From contig NZ_MQUQ01000025.1 in the NCBI RefSeq assembly GCF_001953865.1, positions 1-64,000 of the forward strand: a stretch of DNA of 64,000 nt. The letters run 5' to 3'. A program made the position numbers and the translations under genes. Shown here piece after piece: positions 18,402 to 26,633 of the stretch (positions are counted from its first letter, which is position 1; each line of letters begins with the position of its first letter). The notes under the pieces were generated by a model. It ran no database searches and was not told the origin of the DNA. It saw only the letters and a program-made list of their open reading frames with translations. The DNA comes from Amycolatopsis coloradensis. Its GTDB lineage: Bacteria; Actinomycetota; Actinomycetes; Mycobacteriales; Pseudonocardiaceae.

Positions 18402-18620
18402 ATGAACCAGTTCGACGATCCCGACGGGACCTTCTCGGTGCTTGTCAACGATGAGGAGCAGTACTCACTCTGGCCCGCGACGCTGGCCGTGCCGTCCGGC
18501 TGGACGATCGCCCACCGTGAGGATTCCCGCCAGGCGTGCCTCGACTACATCGAACAGAACTGGACCGATCTGCGGCCGCGCAGCGCGCGGCGCGACGCCG
18601 TCACGGCGTCCAACCAGTGA
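18402..18620 (+). CDS. mbtH: MbtH-like NRPS accessory protein 1
   Basis: 72 residues with the full MbtH signature: [12 protein letters not shown] and NWTDLRP. MbtH-like proteins bind adenylation domains and are needed for the folding or activity of many of them. The ATG lies after AAGGAG. It is the first gene of the plus-strand operon and directly precedes the A-T didomain, its probable main partner. A second copy at 58440 serves the other end of the cluster. Confidence 0.97.
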   Translation: MNQFDDPDGTFSVLVNDEEQYSLWPATLAVPSGWTIAHREDSRQACLDYIEQNWTDLRPRSARRDAVTASNQ

Positions 18621-18660
18621 CCGCACCCTTCGCCGTCCGACGTCGCAAGAGTCAGGAACG

Positions 18661-20505
18661 ATGGAATCACCCATGAGCATCGAACAGCCCTCGACCACGC
18701 GGCCGTGCGTGCACGAAATGGTGGCGGACCAGGCCGCCAGGACACCGGACGCGATCGCGGTCTCCTACCGCGGGCAAACGCTGACCTACCGCCAGCTCGA
18801 CACCGCCTCGGACGAACTGGCGCACCGTATCCGCGGCGCCGGGGTCCGAGGCGGGTCAGTGGTCGCGGTCGTACTCGAGCGGTCGCCGGAACTGATCGTC
18901 ACCCTGACGGCGGTGCTCAAAGCGGGTGGCGCGTACCTGTACCTCGATCCGGCCGAACTGGCCGAGCAACGAGCCCGGCTCGTGCGGGACGCGCGAACGC
19001 GATTCGCCGTGATCACGGAAGCCACCCGGGAGCAGGCGCCCGACGTCCCGATCGTGTTGCGGTACGAGGACGTCCGCACCGGGCGAGCGGAGCCGGTCCA
19101 CGCGCCGGAGGTCGTGCCCGACACGCCCGCCTACGTCTGCTACACCTCGGGATCCACCGGTGAGCCGAAGGGTGTCGTGGTCTCCCACCGCGCGATCCAC
19201 CGGCTGCTCGACGCCCCGTCCTGGATCGAGGTCCGGGAAGACGACGTGTTCCTGCAGATGACCAGGGTCGGCTTCGACGTCTCGACGTTCGAGATCTGGA
19301 TGCCGCTGGTCAAGGGCAACCGGCTCGCGCTCGCCCCGCCAGGCTTCGCCGATCTGGCCGAGATCGCCGAGCTGATCCGCGCGGAGAAGATCTCCGTGCT
19401 ATGGCTGACCTCCGGGCTGTTCCACAAGATCGTCACCCATCAGCTCGACTGCCTCGCCGGGGTGCGGCACCTCCTTTCCGGCGGCGATGTCCTGTCGCCC
19501 TCACACGTACAACGCGTACTCGCCGCGTACCCGCATCTCGTCTTCACCAACGGATACGGCCCCACCGAGAACACCACCTTTACCACGTGCTGGACGACCC
19601 GGGACAGTGGCGACGCTCCCCGCGTGCCCATCGGGGTGCCGATCGACGGCACCACGGTCGCGGTCCTCGACGACGCGATGCGGCCGGTGGCCCGCGGCGA
19701 CGTCGGCGAGCTCTGGGTCGGCGGCGACGGGGTCGCCACCGGATACTTGAACAGACCCGGTGCCACGGCGGAGAAGTTCGTGGCGGACCTGGACCCGGCC
19801 CGGCCGGGAGGCCGGATGTACCGGACCGGGGACCTCGTGCGCTGGGCCGACGACGGCACGCTCGACTTCCTGGGCCGGGGAGACCGCCAGATCAGGATCC
19901 GCGGCTACCGGGTCGAACCCAGCACCGTGGAGATGGAGCTGCTGGGGCAACCCGGCGTCGAGCAGGCCGCCGCGCTCGCGCACATCGACGGGGCGGGCGA
20001 CTCCCGGCTGATCGCCTATGTCGCGGTCGGGCGGATGCCCCAGGACGACTGGAACGCTTTCGGCATCACCCTTCGTGAGCGGCTCCGGGAAACGCTGCCG
20101 CCCCATCTCGTGCCGTGGGCGGTCATCGTGCTGCCCGACATCCCGTTGAACGGCAACGGCAAGGTGAACCGATCGGTCCTGCCGCGCGCGAAGGTCCCGC
20201 GCAACGTGCCCGACGACTACGCGGCGCCGGCGGATCCCCTCGAGCAGCGGCTCGCCGAGATCTGGAGTGACGCGCTGATGGTCGAGCCGGTCGGGATCCA
20301 CGACAACTTCTTCGACCTGGACGGGCATTCACTGCTGGCCGCCGAACTGCTCGCGGGGCTCCAAGAGGAGTTCGAGGTCAGTTTGCCCGCCCGCACCCTG
20401 TACCTGCGGCCGACCATCGCGGAACTCGCCGAGGAGCTGCGCAAGCAACTCGGTGACGACGCGACGGATCCTTTGGAGGCGACGGCTGATGCGACAGTTC
20501 GATGA
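18661..20505 (+). CDS. Stand-alone NRPS A-T didomain, valine-like code
   Basis: 614 residues: adenylation domain (YTSGSTGEPKG ~160; RTGDL ~390) and one carrier protein (NFFDLDGHSLLA ~550). No condensation domain. Specificity positions read D-V-F-W-L-G-G-T-F-K, very close to the known valine code D-A-F-W-I/L-G-G-T-F-K. The ATG at 18661 follows AGGA. The gene ends 17 nt inside the P450 gene. A-T plus P450 is the classical layout for beta-hydroxylating a carrier-bound amino acid (NovH/NovI type), so 3-hydroxyvaline or a related residue is predicted. The carrier motif has FFDLDGHS in place of FFDLGGHS; the serine is intact. Confidence 0.93.
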   Translation: MESPMSIEQPSTTRPCVHEMVADQAARTPDAIAVSYRGQTLTYRQLDTASDELAHRIRGAGVRGGSVVAVVLERSPELIVTLTAVLKAGGAYLYLDPAELAEQRARLVRDARTRFAVITEATREQAPDVPIVLRYEDVRTGRAEPVHAPEVVPDTPAYVCYTSGSTGEPKGVVVSHRAIHRLLDAPSWIEVREDDVFLQMTRVGFDVSTFEIWMPLVKGNRLALAPPGFADLAEIAELIRAEKISVLWLTSGLFHKIVTHQLDCLAGVRHLLSGGDVLSPSHVQRVLAAYPHLVFTNGYGPTENTTFTTCWTTRDSGDAPRVPIGVPIDGTTVAVLDDAMRPVARGDVGELWVGGDGVATGYLNRPGATAEKFVADLDPARPGGRMYRTGDLVRWADDGTLDFLGRGDRQIRIRGYRVEPSTVEMELLGQPGVEQAAALAHIDGAGDSRLIAYVAVGRMPQDDWNAFGITLRERLRETLPPHLVPWAVIVLPDIPLNGNGKVNRSVLPRAKVPRNVPDDYAAPADPLEQRLAEIWSDALMVEPVGIHDNFFDLDGHSLLAAELLAGLQEEFEVSLPARTLYLRPTIAELAEELRKQLGDDATDPLEATADATVR

Positions 20506-21745
20506 CCAGACGATGGACCGGCGTCCGGCGACCGGATGCCCGGTGAGCGGGGCCGCGACGGGCGTCGACGATCCCGTGCTCTACAGCGACGGGGACTACC
20601 TCTCGGTCTGGGAGGACCTTCGCGGCCTGGACGGGCTCAGCTGGAAACAGGTGGACGAGCGGCGGGGCTTCTGGTCCGTGGTCAAGTTCGAAGACGCGCA
20701 CCTCGTCCTTCGTGACGCCGGGACGTTCACCTCGGAACGGGGCACGATGCTGTGCATGCTCGGCATCCAGGACCCGGCGGGCGGCAGGCAACTGCCGGCG
20801 ACCGATCCGCCGCGCCACACGACGATGCGCGCGTCCCTGCAGAAAGCGCTGGCGATCAAACCGATCGAGCGCCAGCACGAGATGATCCGTGAGCTCGTGG
20901 TCGAAGCACTCGAACCGCTCGCCGACGGCGGGACCTTCGACTTCGCCGAGGCGATGCTGGCCCTCCCGGTGGCGGTCGGCGGAACGGCGATGGGGCTGCC
21001 GCGGCAGGACTGGCCGGAGCTCGTGCGGCTGCTCACCGCGTCGAGCGCCCCCGAGGATCCCGATTACCTGCTCCCCGGCGGAACCCAGGCCACGCTGGAC
21101 AACGCGCACCGCGAACTGTTCGCCTACTTCCAGGACATCTTCCACGAGCGGCGCAAGAACCTCGGTGACGACCTGATCAGCGTGCTGATCGCCACCGAGA
21201 TCGACGGGCGCCCCATGTCGCCGGGCGAAGTGATGTCCAACTGCTACAGCGTGTTGCTCGGCGCCGCCGTCACCACCCCGCACTCGCCGACCTACGTCCT
21301 CGCCGAGCACATGGAGGACGGCCTGCTCGAGGAGTGGGCGGCCGATCTGAGCGTCACGCCGACCGCGACGGAAGAGGCGATGCGGCTCGCTTCGCCGGTC
21401 AGCCACTTCATGCGCTACGCCGTCGAAGACACCGAGATCCGCGGCACGAAGATCAAGGCGGGCGACGCCGTCGCGGTCTGGTTCGGCGCGGTCAACCGGG
21501 ACGAGGAGGCCTTCCCCGACGCGATGGAGTTCCAGTTGCGGCGCAGGCCCAACCGGCATGTCTCGTTCGGCCTGGGGCCGCATTACTGCGTCGGGCACAA
21601 CGTCGCCCGCGTCACGCTCCGGATCGTGTTCGACGAGCTGCTCACCCGGTTCACCGGATTCGAGTCCGCGGGCGAACGCGCGCGGCTGCGCTCGAACTTC
21701 ATCTCCGGCTACAAGCACCTGCCCATCGCCGCCAGGACACGTTGA
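20489..21745 (+). CDS. Cytochrome P450, probable carrier-bound amino acid hydroxylase
   Basis: 418 residues. The heme site is FGLGPHYCVGHN with the ligand Cys near residue 367. The ExxR element is in EEAMRLASPV, and the I-helix reads LLGAAVTTPHS. The ATG is 9 nt after GGAGG and overlaps the end of the A-T gene, so the pair is translationally coupled. P450s paired with stand-alone A-T proteins beta-hydroxylate the tethered amino acid; this is inferred from context. No dedicated ferredoxin gene is present. Confidence 0.9.
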   Translation: MRQFDDQTMDRRPATGCPVSGAATGVDDPVLYSDGDYLSVWEDLRGLDGLSWKQVDERRGFWSVVKFEDAHLVLRDAGTFTSERGTMLCMLGIQDPAGGRQLPATDPPRHTTMRASLQKALAIKPIERQHEMIRELVVEALEPLADGGTFDFAEAMLALPVAVGGTAMGLPRQDWPELVRLLTASSAPEDPDYLLPGGTQATLDNAHRELFAYFQDIFHERRKNLGDDLISVLIATEIDGRPMSPGEVMSNCYSVLLGAAVTTPHSPTYVLAEHMEDGLLEEWAADLSVTPTATEEAMRLASPVSHFMRYAVEDTEIRGTKIKAGDAVAVWFGAVNRDEEAFPDAMEFQLRRRPNRHVSFGLGPHYCVGHNVARVTLRIVFDELLTRFTGFESAGERARLRSNFISGYKHLPIAARTR

Positions 21746-21762
21746 CCTCTGGAGTGCCACCG

Positions 21763-22497
21763 ATGCGCAAACGACGAAACAAGTGGCTGCCACGCGAACC
21801 GTCGGCCGAAGCCACCGGCAGGGTGTTCCTGATCCCCTATTCCGGCTGCGGCGCCAGCATGTACCGGAACTGGCCGCGCCAGTACGAGGGTGTCGACCTG
21901 CTGCCGGTGGAGCTGCCCGGGCACGAGACCCGGCTGGCCGAGCCCAACTTCGAGACCTACCAGGAGCTGGCGAAGCTGATGGCCGCCGGGCTCGAGCCGT
22001 ATTTCGATCTGCCTTACGCCTTCTTCGGACATTGCGGTTCGGCGCTCGCCGCCTATGAGGTCTCGTCGGAGATCACCAGGGCGGGGCTCCCCCAGCCCGC
22101 CACGGTGTACATCTCGTCCCAGGTGGCACCCCAGGACGGCCCGTTCGGCCGTTTCCTGGAGATGGACGACGACGAACTCGCCGAGGAGCTGACCACGCTG
22201 AGCCGGCAGCTCGGGTCCGAGCCGAACCCGGACCTCATCTCGTTCTACGTCGAAGTGCTGCGTGAAGACGTGGAGACCAACAAGCGATACGTGATGCCCG
22301 ATCCGTTCCGGCTCGATTGCCCGGTCACCACGATCGGCTGGACCGAGGACGTCGAGATCCGCCACGACACCATGGGTGGGTGGACGGCTTGCGGGGAAAC
22401 GACTTTCGAGCTGCTGCCCGGCAAACACCACCGGTTCATCGACGCGCCACCCGAGCTGCTGAGCGTGTTGTCCGGTGGACTCGGCCGCAGGTACTGA
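21763..22497 (+). CDS. Thioesterase-fold protein with Cys nucleophile, probable aminoacyl shuttle
   Basis: 244 residues with the type II thioesterase pattern (VFLIPYSGCGASMYRNW, LPGHETRL). The nucleophile elbow, normally GHSMGA, reads FFGHCGSALAAYE, so Cys91 replaces serine. An aspartate (TIGWTEDVE) and a histidine (LPGKHHRF) complete a likely triad. Alpha/beta-hydrolases with catalytic cysteine such as SyrC and CmaE move aminoacyl groups between carrier proteins. With the A-T and P450 just upstream, this is a strong candidate to carry the hydroxylated amino acid to another carrier, for example the A-less module at 42557-44623. ATG follows GGAG. Confidence 0.85.
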   Translation: MRKRRNKWLPREPSAEATGRVFLIPYSGCGASMYRNWPRQYEGVDLLPVELPGHETRLAEPNFETYQELAKLMAAGLEPYFDLPYAFFGHCGSALAAYEVSSEITRAGLPQPATVYISSQVAPQDGPFGRFLEMDDDELAEELTTLSRQLGSEPNPDLISFYVEVLREDVETNKRYVMPDPFRLDCPVTTIGWTEDVEIRHDTMGGWTACGETTFELLPGKHHRFIDAPPELLSVLSGGLGRRY

Positions 22498-22499
22498 GC

Positions 22500-23234
22500 G
22501 TGGACGAGCGCCGCTGGCTCAAGGGCATGGGCCGGTGCGAGGACGCCAGGATCAGGTTGCTGTGCTTCCACTACGCCGGTGGCAGTGCGTCGATGTTCCG
22601 GGACTGGCAGCGGTTGCTGCCGCACTCCGTCGAGCCGGTCGCCGTACAGCTTCCCGGCCGCGCGGACCGGTTCGGGGAGGCGCCCTATACCAGCATGACC
22701 GCGCTCGTCGACCGGCTCGTCGAGGTGCTCAAACCGGCGCTCGACCACCCTTTCGCCTGCTACGGCGCCAGTATGGGCGCCCGGGTTTCCTGGGCACTGG
22801 CGCACGCACTGCGTGACCGGTGCCTCCCGATGCCACGAAAGCTTTACGTGGCAAGCAGTTCGGGCCCGGTGCTGGAAGAAGTGGTACGTGGCTGGAACGA
22901 AACCGACGAGCAGCTTGTCGCGTACATGCGGGAACTGGGGGGCACACCGCCGGAAGTGCTCGACGACAACGATCTGCTCATGGCGTTGCTGCCCGCACTG
23001 CGTGCCGATCTGACGGTTCTCGGCACTCACGCGTATGCCCCGTCGGCGAAGCTGGATGTCCCTATTCACGCGTTCGCCGGGCGTGACGACTTCGAGGCGT
23101 CACCGGCGCGGATGGCGCCGTGGCGCGCGGAGACGTCCGCGACCTTCGACCTGGACGTCCTCGACACCGGGCATTTCCTCGACGACAACGGTTTACGGCA
23201 CGTGCTCGACGTGATCGGGAGCGACCTCGCCTGA
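22500..23234 (+). CDS. Type II thioesterase
   Basis: 244 residues from a GTG two bases after the previous stop. The pattern is LLCFHYAGGSASMFRDW, QLPGRADRF and YGASMGA with Ser91 as nucleophile (GA in place of the usual GH). AGRDDFE and DTGHF supply the remaining catalytic residues. Type II thioesterases clear misprimed carriers in NRPS systems. It closes the plus-strand operon and ends at a strong hairpin shared with the convergent regulator gene. The two neighbouring thioesterase-fold genes differ at the key residue, which suggests different jobs. Confidence 0.9.
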   Translation: MDERRWLKGMGRCEDARIRLLCFHYAGGSASMFRDWQRLLPHSVEPVAVQLPGRADRFGEAPYTSMTALVDRLVEVLKPALDHPFACYGASMGARVSWALAHALRDRCLPMPRKLYVASSSGPVLEEVVRGWNETDEQLVAYMRELGGTPPEVLDDNDLLMALLPALRADLTVLGTHAYAPSAKLDVPIHAFAGRDDFEASPARMAPWRAETSATFDLDVLDTGHFLDDNGLRHVLDVIGSDLA

Positions 23235-23281
23235 AGCCCTCAAGGAGAAATGTCCGCTTGCATCCAGTTCGACCGTATCCT

Positions 23282-23342
23282 CAAGTACATGAAGGCCCCC
23301 TTCCTTGCGCCTAGCGCAAGGAAGGGGGCCTTCATGTACTTG
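23282..23342. terminator. Bidirectional hairpin, family B, copy 1
   Basis: Perfect inverted repeat with 29-bp arms (CAAGTACATGAAGG...) and a CTA loop, lying between two convergent genes (thioesterase ending at 23234 and LuxR gene ending at 23373). It is a likely bidirectional terminator. Related copies with more mismatches are at 35647-35691 and 54056-54120. Confidence 0.8.
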
Positions 23343-23372
23343 GCCGACCGCAGCCCTCGGAACCATTGCGCT

Positions 23373-23996
23373 TCATCCCGGGGCGGGGACGCTGGGTGCT
23401 GTCGCCCCGCGCAGCAGGGCGGCTCTGGTGAGTTCGGCCTTGTTGCCCACGCCGAGCTTCGCCCGGATGCGTTTGACGTAGGTGTCCACGGTATGCGGGC
23501 TGATTCCCAGCCTGGTCGCGATCTGGCCGTGGGTCAGGCCTCGCGAGATCTGGAACAGCACCTGTTGTTCCCGCTCCGAGAGGTTGCCCTCCACCGGGTC
23601 CGACTGCTCCCGGGCCGCCGGGATCTCGACGTCACGACGATCGGCCACCTCGCGTCCGGAAGTGACCGCCCAGACCACGGACACGAGGTGCCCGATCGAG
23701 TCGTGCTTGCTGATCACGCCGGCGGCCCCGGCCTCGAGATACGCCTCGCGATCAGCCTCTGTCGCACTGTCCTCGAGGACGAGTACCGCGGTGACCTGGG
23801 CCATTTCGGCGATATGCAACAGATCCCGGTCCGAACGCAGCATGTCCGCGTCGACGAGGACCACGTCGGCGGACCAGAGGATCTCGCTGTCGGACAGGGA
23901 TTTCGACGGGGCGGCCTTGATTCCGGAATTCGTCAGCTCGTGGACGAGATCAGCGAGATAATTCGATGAACCGACAAGAACATTGACCCGCATCAC
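23373..23996 (-). CDS. NarL/LuxR-type response regulator with atypical receiver
   Basis: 207 residues: receiver-like domain (1-120) and LuxR helix-turn-helix ([26 protein letters not shown], ~140-200). In the receiver, the strand-1 acidic pair of normal regulators is replaced (VLVGSSN), though a strand-3 aspartate (VLVDADM) and the lysine (VISKHDS) remain. Control by phosphorylation is therefore doubtful. The start is GTG 23996 or ATG 23993 after GAGGGGG. A StrR-type box lies 81 bp upstream, so the StrR-like protein probably drives this gene, which in turn may control other promoters. No partner kinase gene is seen. Confidence 0.88.
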   Translation of the reverse strand: MMRVNVLVGSSNYLADLVHELTNSGIKAAPSKSLSDSEILWSADVVLVDADMLRSDRDLLHIAEMAQVTAVLVLEDSATEADREAYLEAGAAGVISKHDSIGHLVSVVWAVTSGREVADRRDVEIPAAREQSDPVEGNLSEREQQVLFQISRGLTHGQIATRLGISPHTVDTYVKRIRAKLGVGNKAELTRAALLRGATAPSVPAPG

Positions 23997-24076
23997 GGTA
24001 GCCCCCTCGATCGAACGGATGCAGTGATCAGGTTCGTTGGCGCGCCTCCGGCATATCTGGCGTGTCTCCGTGCGCT

Positions 24077-24105
24077 ATTCAACTGCCCGGATCCTTCAGT
24101 TGAAC
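24077..24105. promoter_or_regulatory. StrR-type operator 2
   Basis: ATTCAACTG, 11 nt (CCCGGATCCTT), then CAGTTGAAC. It matches operator 1 in half-sites and spacing, and even in most of the spacer (tCCGGATCCTT). It lies upstream of the LuxR-type regulator gene and downstream of the StrR-like gene's stop at 24159. Confidence 0.8.
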
Positions 24106-24158
24106 ATCGGCCGACGACGATCGGCTCCCTGGCGAACTCCGGACGACGTGGACGAATC

Positions 24159-25118
24159 TCACGATATCCTGTCTTCAAGGTACTCAAGAACCTCTTGCCA
24201 GGCAACGCTGTTCTGCTGCGCCAGCTTCGCAACGGTTCGCAGGGAATGCGGCGGAAGGTGGTCGATGTGCTGCTTCCACTCCTCCATACCCGCCGTGTGC
24301 GCGTCCAGCCATCGCAGCAGCGCACGCCCCCCGTCGGTGAACCGGAGCGACGGATCCTTGCCCAGTTCCAGGAGTGCCGCCCGCCGGTCCAGCCCCGGCA
24401 GGGCGTCGGCCTCCTGGTGTTCCCCGGCCCGCGCCGGACGAATCGCTCGTTGCCGCCGGGGAAGCGGGTGTTCGCCGTTGCGGAGCCTGCGGCGAACGTC
24501 CAAGGCGGTGGCCGGGGAGACCCCCGCCGCCGCGGCGATCTCGCGGATCGGCGCCTCCGGCCGCCGCTTCATCAGGTCACCCGCCAGCAGCCTGCCTTGG
24601 GCGGCGTCGAGTGGACGGGACTTGCCGTCCCGGCCGATCCGGGTCGACGCCTTCGCCTGCCCTGCCCCTCCGGCCGAACGCCGCCGGATGGCGCCGACCG
24701 TCGTCGCCGAAAGACCGGTGACCGAAGCGACTTTCCGATCCGACCACTGCGGGCGGGTGTGGATGATCCGTGCCGACGCCGCGGTGCGATCGGCCTGCGA
24801 CAGCGGCAGTCCGTGCGCGATGTTCGTCTCCACCGCGATGACGAAGGCGTCGTCGTCGTCACCGTCGTAGAACCGGACCAGGATCTCGGTGCGGCCACAC
24901 AGCCTGGCCGCCCGCAGCCGGTGCATTCCGTCGATCACGCGCCTGGTCGCCAACTGCACGACTATCGGCGGCAACACCGCCTCCGACAAAGCCAGCACCC
25001 GGATGTGTTCGGCGCTCTCACCGGCCAGCCTCGGCGAATCCGCGGGAAGCAGTGAATCGACCGGAACCCACTCCTCGGAATAATGGAACCCGCCATCCCC
25101 CGTCCGACGGTTCGACAT
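24159..25118 (-). CDS. StrR/Bbr/NovG-type pathway-specific activator (ParB-like fold)
   Basis: 319 residues, the usual length of the StrR family. The N-terminal ParB-like domain shows VPVDSLLPADSPRLAGE, LPPIVVQ, VIDGMHRLRAARL and NIAHGLPLSQADRTAAAR-like segments (~16-118). A helix-turn-helix follows (WSDRKVASVTGLSATTVGAIRRRS, ~123-147). These proteins bind GTTCGAC-type palindromes and activate antibiotic genes, as in streptomycin, novobiocin and glycopeptide clusters. Two matching boxes lie in the window (16678 and 24077), so it is probably the master activator. It is transcribed in the same direction as the LuxR gene, 162 bp ahead of it. Confidence 0.92.
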   Translation of the reverse strand: MSNRRTGDGGFHYSEEWVPVDSLLPADSPRLAGESAEHIRVLALSEAVLPPIVVQLATRRVIDGMHRLRAARLCGRTEILVRFYDGDDDDAFVIAVETNIAHGLPLSQADRTAASARIIHTRPQWSDRKVASVTGLSATTVGAIRRRSAGGAGQAKASTRIGRDGKSRPLDAAQGRLLAGDLMKRRPEAPIREIAAAAGVSPATALDVRRRLRNGEHPLPRRQRAIRPARAGEHQEADALPGLDRRAALLELGKDPSLRFTDGGRALLRWLDAHTAGMEEWKQHIDHLPPHSLRTVAKLAQQNSVAWQEVLEYLEDRIS

Positions 25119-25228
25119 CTCCGCGTCCTTTCCCCAGCACTACTCGAACACAGCGGATCGAACGCGCCGGCCGAGAGCGGGCCTTCGGAGTGGGCGGCCG
25201 TCCCGCGGATCCGCCCGGCAATTCCGTA

Positions 25229-25654
25229 CTACAGTTCGAATTCCCCCGGCGCGAGGCTGCGTGCCAGGCAGAACTCGTTTCCTTCCGGGTCGGCCAGTAC
25301 CACCCAGGACCGGCCTTCTCCCTGTCCCACGTCCGTCTTGGCCGCGCCGAGCGCGAGCAACCGGTCCAGTTCGGTCTGCTGGTCACTGTCGATCGGGCAG
25401 ACCTCGAGGTGCAGCCGGTTCTTGGCGATGGTCTTGCCCTCGGGAACGCGGACGAAGGCCATACTCGGCACCGCGGGCCCGCCACGCAACGCGGCCAGCC
25501 GCTGTTCGTCCGGCTCCTCCGGATCGGGCCCGATCTCGACCACGGCGCCGTTCTTGTCCTCGTAAACGATGTAATCCAGAACTCCGCACCAGAAATGCGC
25601 CAGCCGCCGCGGGTCCACGCTGTCGATGGTCAACCATTCGAACCGACTCGTCAT
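25229..25654 (-). CDS. VOC-superfamily (glyoxalase-like) protein
   Basis: 141 residues from the ATG at 25654, 8 nt after GGAAGG. It has the paired beta-alpha-beta-beta-beta units of the glyoxalase/bleomycin-resistance fold: TIDSVDPRRLAHFWCGVLDY, NRLHLEVCPID, WVVLADPEGNEFCLARS. Members bind metals or drugs, or catalyse isomerisations and epimerisations. Self-protection or tailoring is possible in this cluster, but nothing in the sequence decides. It lies 86 bp after the PhyH dioxygenase gene in the same direction. Confidence 0.85.
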   Translation of the reverse strand: MTSRFEWLTIDSVDPRRLAHFWCGVLDYIVYEDKNGAVVEIGPDPEEPDEQRLAALRGGPAVPSMAFVRVPEGKTIAKNRLHLEVCPIDSDQQTELDRLLALGAAKTDVGQGEGRSWVVLADPEGNEFCLARSLAPGEFEL

Positions 25655-25740
25655 GCACAACGCCTTCCCATTCGGATGTCCCGGTTCACCCTATTCCAAG
25701 AACCTCGATCCGGCTGGCGCGACCGTGTCGTGCGACGTCG

Positions 25741-26568
25741 TTACGGCTGTTCGCCCGAAGCGGCGGTCACCCTGGCACGCAGCAGTTCGTCGGTGGCACC
25801 GGGGACCAGCGGGGTGCTGTCCCGTTCGGCGAGGAATTCGGGGCGGGTCTGGTCCACCGACTGCGGCACGTTGCGCACCGCGTTGAAGGTGATGATCACC
25901 AGGCGGCGGCTGATCGCGGACATGTTGGGCGGCGAGCCGTGCAGCATCTGGCCGTGGAAGAACAATACGGTGCCCGGATCGCCGTGGGGCGCGACCATGC
26001 CGTTGCGCAGCATGCACTCGCTGAGCGCGTCGGGCGCTATCCGGTACTTCAGCGAGGCGGCCAGCGTCGACGCCCAGTTCTCCTCCTCGTCGAAGGTGAC
26101 CGGCAGCAGTTCACGGTGCGAACCGGGCACCAGGTAGAGCGGTCCGTTGAACTCCGTCACCGGGTCGAGGAACAACACCGCGCTCAGCGCTTCCGGGGCA
26201 GGCATGCCGTCTTCCCGCTGCCAGAACAGGAAGTCCTGGTGCCACTCCCAGATCCCGCCGCCAAGACCGTGCTTCGCGTTGATTTTGAACTGGTGGATGT
26301 AGACGTCGTCGCCGAGCAGTTCACTCGCGGCCCGCATCAGCCGCGGATCCCGGACGAGCCGGTGGAACACGTCGTTCGTCCGGTGCACGCCGTGCACGGC
26401 CCGGACCTTCCCGGAGTCGCTTTCCAGGGTGCGATGCGGCCCTGGCCGCCCGAACTCGGCCTGGGCCTCGTCGCGGAGCACAGCGAGTTCTCCCGGGGTG
26501 AAGAGGCCTTCGTGGACGAAGTATCCCTCCTCGCGGTACCGCCTGGTCACTTCGTCTGGCAGGTTCAC
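25741..26568 (-). CDS. PhyH-type Fe(II)/2-oxoglutarate dioxygenase
   Basis: 275 residues from the GTG at 26568, 7 nt after AAGGAGG. The iron-binding motif is WEWHQDFLFW (His110, Asp112), with distal His210 in FFHGQMLHGSP and Arg221 for 2-oxoglutarate. The HQD context with the flanking tryptophans resembles ectoine hydroxylase and other PhyH enzymes that hydroxylate free or carrier-bound amino acids. It directly follows the C-A-T synthetase at 26634, whose amino acid or product may be its substrate (inference). Confidence 0.9.
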   Translation of the reverse strand: MNLPDEVTRRYREEGYFVHEGLFTPGELAVLRDEAQAEFGRPGPHRTLESDSGKVRAVHGVHRTNDVFHRLVRDPRLMRAASELLGDDVYIHQFKINAKHGLGGGIWEWHQDFLFWQREDGMPAPEALSAVLFLDPVTEFNGPLYLVPGSHRELLPVTFDEEENWASTLAASLKYRIAPDALSECMLRNGMVAPHGDPGTVLFFHGQMLHGSPPNMSAISRRLVIITFNAVRNVPQSVDQTRPEFLAERDSTPLVPGATDELLRARVTAASGEQP

Positions 26569-26633
26569 AGATACGCCTCCTTGTCGGTGGTTGCCGGCCG
26601 GCCAGGTATCCGCCGGCCCGTAACCGGCCCCAG

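Noticed and set aside
23262-23281. A third StrR box (AGTTCGACCG near the family B hairpin)
   Set aside because: Only one half-site is recognisable; there is no second half at the right spacing.
14649-24105. Identity with the kutzneride or another named piperazate cluster
   Set aside because: Piperazate enzymes are shared, but no halogenases or kutzneride-specific genes are present, and the LysW/LysX, FAAL and A-less module set is different. The product cannot be named from sequence.
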